Shown here: positions 61,771 through 64,000 of the stretch, one piece after another
Position numbering within the stretch: the first letter of the stretch is position 1
Layout of the letters: every line of letters begins with the position of its first letter
Assembly: GCF_020164485.1 (NCBI RefSeq)
Contig: NZ_JAIQZA010000010.1
Coordinates: forward strand, 1-64,000
Direction: 5' to 3'
Length of the DNA: 64,000 bases
Source of the DNA: Salegentibacter tibetensis
GTDB lineage: Bacteria > Bacteroidota > Bacteroidia > Flavobacteriales > Flavobacteriaceae
Made by a program: the position numbers and the translations under genes
Notes under the pieces: model-generated
Databases searched by the model: none
Told to the model about the DNA's origin: nothing
Seen by the model: the letters and a program-made list of their open reading frames with translations, nothing else

Positions 61771-62178
61771 TTATTCATAAAGATATGTCTGCAAAATGAT
61801 CGTCGCGCTAATTTCGTCCACAAGTGCTTTATCCCTGCGTTTTTTCTTTTTAAGTCCGCTGTCTATCATAGACTGAAAAGCCATTTTTGAAGTGAACCGT
61901 TCATCTACCCTTTTAAGCGGCATTTCAGGAAATTTTTTGGTAAAAACTTTTAAAAATTCCTGGATATATACTTCACTTTCTGAAGCTGAATCATCTTTTT
62001 GTTTGGGTTCTCCCACCAGCACCAATTCTACATTTTCCTCTTTAAAATACTTATCGAGAAAATCCAGAAGTTCTGATGTCTTAACGGTGGTAAGCCCCGA
62101 GGCTATCATTTTGAGCTCATCGCTAACCGCTATACCGGTGCGTTTTGTCCCAAAATCTAATGCCATAATACGAGCCAT
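61771..62178 (-). CDS. ruvX: Holliday junction resolvase-like protein RuvX (YqgF)
   Basis: RuvX/YqgF acts in 16S rRNA 5' end processing and possibly in Holliday junction cleavage. Start MARIMALDFGTKRTGIAVSD at 62178 (the frame opens two codons earlier). Further marks are LVLVGEPKQKDDSASESEVY, VKRVDERFTSKMAFQSMID-like PLKRVDERFTSKMAFQSMID near residue 90 and RRDKALVDEISATIILQTYL at the end. Acidic catalytic residues are visible in ALDFGTKR, DERFTS and KALVDEISA. Normal length (about 135). Divergent from dapD. Confidence 0.94.
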   Translation of the reverse strand: MARIMALDFGTKRTGIAVSDELKMIASGLTTVKTSELLDFLDKYFKEENVELVLVGEPKQKDDSASESEVYIQEFLKVFTKKFPEMPLKRVDERFTSKMAFQSMIDSGLKKKKRRDKALVDEISATIILQTYLYE

Positions 62179-62242
62179 CTTCAAAATTTGCGCAAAGGTA
62201 ATGTTTATATTGCTTTACCACCAAAAATTAGCCTTAAGCTAT

Positions 62243-62250
62243 TATATTTG
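62243..62250 (+). promoter_or_regulatory. Probable -7 element TATATTTG of dapD
   Basis: TATATTTG fits TAnnTTTG, 16 bp ahead of the dapD start codon, in the gap shared with the divergent ruvX gene. Confidence 0.5.
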
Positions 62251-62266
62251 CTAAAAATCGATAAAA

Positions 62267-63082
62267 ATGGATCATTTAGAAGCTAAGATCAATGAAGCCT
62301 GGGAAAACCGGGATTTACTAAAAGATACAGAAACCATTAAAGCCATTCGCGAAGTTATTTCGCTACTAGACGCGGGAAAACTGAGAACCGCTGAGCCTAC
62401 CGAAAACGGCTGGCAGGTAAACGAATGGGTGAAAAAAGGTGTAGTTCTATATTTCCCCATCCAAAAAATGGAAACTTTGGAAGCTGGTATCTTTGAATAC
62501 CACGATAAAATTCCATTGAAAAAAGGATATAAAGAAAAGGGAATTCGTGTAGTTCCCAATGCTGTGGCAAGACACGGAGCATATATCTCCAGCGGGGTAA
62601 TTATGATGCCGAGTTATGTGAATATTGGTGCTTATGTAGACGAAGGCACAATGGTAGACACCTGGGCTACTGTAGGTAGTTGTGCTCAAATTGGCAAAAA
62701 CGTTCACCTTAGCGGCGGAGTTGGAATTGGCGGAGTTTTGGAACCCCTGCAAGCTTCCCCCGTTATTATTGAAGACAACGCATTTCTTGGATCAAGATGT
62801 ATTGTTGTTGAAGGCATTAAGGTTGAAAAAGAAGCTGTTTTAGGAGCCAATGTTGTACTCACTGCTTCTACAAAAATTATAGACGTTACCGGGGATGAAC
62901 CTAAAGAAATGAAAGGAATTGTTCCGGCAAGATCGGTAGTGATTCCCGGAAGTTACACCAAGAAATTCCCTGCAGGAGAATACAATGTTCCCTGTGCTTT
63001 AATTATAGGAAAACGAAAAGAATCAACGAATAAGAAAACTTCCTTGAATGATGCTTTGAGGGAATATAATGTAGCGGTTTAA
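62267..63082 (+). CDS. dapD: Tetrahydrodipicolinate N-succinyltransferase
   Basis: DapD adds a succinyl group in the lysine/diaminopimelate pathway. The 271-residue protein has a helical N-domain (residues 1-90), then a left-handed beta-helix of hexapeptide repeats with GAYISSGVIMMPSYVNIGAY and AQIGKNVHLSGGVGIGGVLE near 143, FLGSRCIVVEGIKVEKEAVL near 179, and the C-terminal block VPARSVVIPGSYTKKFPAGE. Length and order are canonical for the trimeric enzyme. Followed by GC-rich palindromes and a GT9 gene. Confidence 0.97.
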   Translation: MDHLEAKINEAWENRDLLKDTETIKAIREVISLLDAGKLRTAEPTENGWQVNEWVKKGVVLYFPIQKMETLEAGIFEYHDKIPLKKGYKEKGIRVVPNAVARHGAYISSGVIMMPSYVNIGAYVDEGTMVDTWATVGSCAQIGKNVHLSGGVGIGGVLEPLQASPVIIEDNAFLGSRCIVVEGIKVEKEAVLGANVVLTASTKIIDVTGDEPKEMKGIVPARSVVIPGSYTKKFPAGEYNVPCALIIGKRKESTNKKTSLNDALREYNVAV

Positions 63083-63090
63083 AAAAGTTA

Positions 63091-63201
63091 GCCCCCTAAC
63101 CCCCGAAGGGGGAATTTAAATCTTCTTCTAATGGAAAAAGTCTGAGAAGTCTTAAATAAAATGAATACAATTTAACTCCTCCCCTAGGGGAGGCTGGGAG
63201 G
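63091..63201. repeat. Two GC-rich dispersed palindromes between dapD and GT9
   Basis: GCCCCCTAACCCCCGAAGGG then GGAA (63091-63114) and CTCCTCCCCTAGGGGAGGCT then GGGAGG (63176-63201). Both are strongly palindromic (CCCCC...GGGGG and CCTCCCCTAGGGGAGG) in an otherwise A/T-rich gap. I recall such motifs as widely dispersed in flavobacterial genomes. The second one lies 5 bp ahead of the GT9 start codon, so it could hide the ribosome binding site. Confidence 0.7.
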
Positions 63202-63206
63202 CGCCT

Positions 63207-64000
63207 ATGAAAATACTCATAATTCAACAAAAAATGATTGGGGATGTGCTTACATCCTCAATCTTATTTGAAGCGCTTCGGAATAAATATCCCGAATCTG
63301 AATTACATTACCTTATTTATCCACATACTGCTCCGGTGGTGGAAAATAATCCTTTTATAGATAAGATTATTGAGTATGATCCGGGCACCGGAAAAGACCC
63401 CGTGAAATTCCTGAAGTTTTTAAATTCTATTCGACAGGAATCTTATACTGCGGTGATTGATATATATTCTAAAATAAGCTCAGGAATAATTGCAAAATAC
63501 TCTGGCGCATCTATAAGGCTTGGATTTCAAAAAAAATATACCCGCCCGTTTTACACACAAACTTTTATTTATAAAGAAAAACCTGAAACAAAAGCAGGTC
63601 TTGCTATTGAAAACCGGATGCAACTTTTAGAGGCTTTCGATCAGGAATTCCCCAGGGAGTTAAAACCTAAAATTTATATTTCTTCAGAGGAAAAAGAAAT
63701 CTTTAGAAAAAAACTGATAGAACAAGGAGTGAAATTAGAACACCCCCTAATAATGTGTGGGGTTCTAGGGAGTTCTTCAATGAAGACCTATCCCGAAAAT
63801 TATATGGCTTCCCTGCTTGATAAATTGATTAAAGAAAAACCTAAAGCACAGATCCTCTTCAATTATTTACCAACACAAAAAAAGGAAGCTAAGAATATTT
63901 ATAAACAATGTAATTCTTATACCCGATCACAAATTTTTTTTGATATTTACGAAAGTTCACTAAAAGGTTTTATTCTAAACTGTGCTAATTGCGATCTATA
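63207..64000 (+). CDS. Glycosyltransferase family 9 (heptosyltransferase-like), partial
   Basis: Open to the right edge (264 codons). MKILIIQQKMIGDVLTSSIL is the GT9 start (the G-D after the first strand), with RNKYPESELHYLIYPHTAPV, VENNPFIDKIIEYDPGTGKD near residue 50 and KYSGASIRLGFQKKYTRPFY near 96 typical of WaaF/WaaC-type enzymes. The second domain begins near 165 (PLIMCGVLGSSSMKTYPENY). It probably transfers a sugar to lipid A core or another envelope glycan; acceptor and donor cannot be told. Confidence 0.9.
   Translation, partial: MKILIIQQKMIGDVLTSSILFEALRNKYPESELHYLIYPHTAPVVENNPFIDKIIEYDPGTGKDPVKFLKFLNSIRQESYTAVIDIYSKISSGIIAKYSGASIRLGFQKKYTRPFYTQTFIYKEKPETKAGLAIENRMQLLEAFDQEFPRELKPKIYISSEEKEIFRKKLIEQGVKLEHPLIMCGVLGSSSMKTYPENYMASLLDKLIKEKPKAQILFNYLPTQKKEAKNIYKQCNSYTRSQIFFDIYESSLKGFILNCANCDL

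Overview
The window looks like chromosomal DNA of a low-GC member of the Flavobacteriaceae (Bacteroidota). The genus cannot be fixed from sequence alone; marine genera such as Gramella/Christiangramella or Salegentibacter would fit, but that is inference. Support comes from lineage-typical proteins (the small DUF4295 protein after rpmB-rpmG, DUF5606, DUF5686 and DUF6503 proteins, a YtxJ-type bacillithiol-linked thioredoxin, a TonB-dependent receptor with an N-terminal carboxypeptidase-like domain), from promoters with the Bacteroidota TAnnTTTG -7 element, and from dense dispersed palindromic repeats.

Layout. 1-113 is the tail of an IS110-family transposase. 0.3-3.8 kb holds a DUF2459 protein, rimO and a P1-family peptidase. 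3.8-8.0 kb is an eroded accessory patch: one intact RES/Xre-type toxin-antitoxin pair, three damaged or orphaned toxin-antitoxin modules and three disrupted envelope genes. 8.0-11.3 kb has a cysteine-cluster protein, an aldo/keto reductase and an MltF-like lytic transglycosylase. 11.5-13.5 kb is an ATPase + RloB pair (AbiL-like, probable phage defence) bracketed by 22-bp imperfect inverted repeats. 13.7-27.6 kb is housekeeping: a class IV aminotransferase, an amidase, ftsY, ribosomal L33/L28, cinA, an Hpt protein, a FAH-family protein, a DnaQ-like exonuclease, a BLUF photoreceptor, a 2-oxoacid dehydrogenase E2, recR, a sodium:solute symporter and a CoA-binding protein. 28-40 kb carries a TonB-dependent receptor, an ABC-F ATPase, a thioredoxin-fold lipoprotein without CxxC, transaldolase, an SDR, SRP RNA, glutaminyl cyclase, a thioesterase, glyA and fahA. 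40.1-41.5 kb is a complete IS4-family insertion sequence with a 9-bp target duplication. 42.0-46.2 kb is a four-gene set (response regulator, YaiO-like TPR + outer-membrane barrel, membrane-anchored HEAT protein, GT2 synthase) that looks like a compact synthase-dependent exopolysaccharide system. 46-64 kb returns to core functions: ytxJ, clpB, CsbD, a phytase-like esterase, a histidine phosphatase, an aldehyde dehydrogenase, smpB, an MFS transporter, a DUF5686 protein, DUF5606, def, ruvX, dapD and the start of a GT9 glycosyltransferase.

How parts connect. FtsY (protein) and the 4.5S-type RNA at 35.5 kb are both parts of the co-translational targeting pathway. SmpB, peptide deformylase, RimO, L28 and L33 serve translation. 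ClpB and YtxJ serve stress and redox balance. glyA and fahA start from a shared divergent promoter region.

Non-coding structure is unusually rich. At three convergent gene junctions a dispersed CGTCA...TGACG repeat, or a partial relative of it, sits inside the loop of a long-stem terminator. A second palindrome family built on ACCTCACAGG acts as a terminator at two places but also lies in a divergent promoter region. A third 32-bp repeat occurs three times. No tRNA, rRNA or CRISPR array was seen. Reading frames, repeat arms and motifs were checked by eye only; no database search was run.
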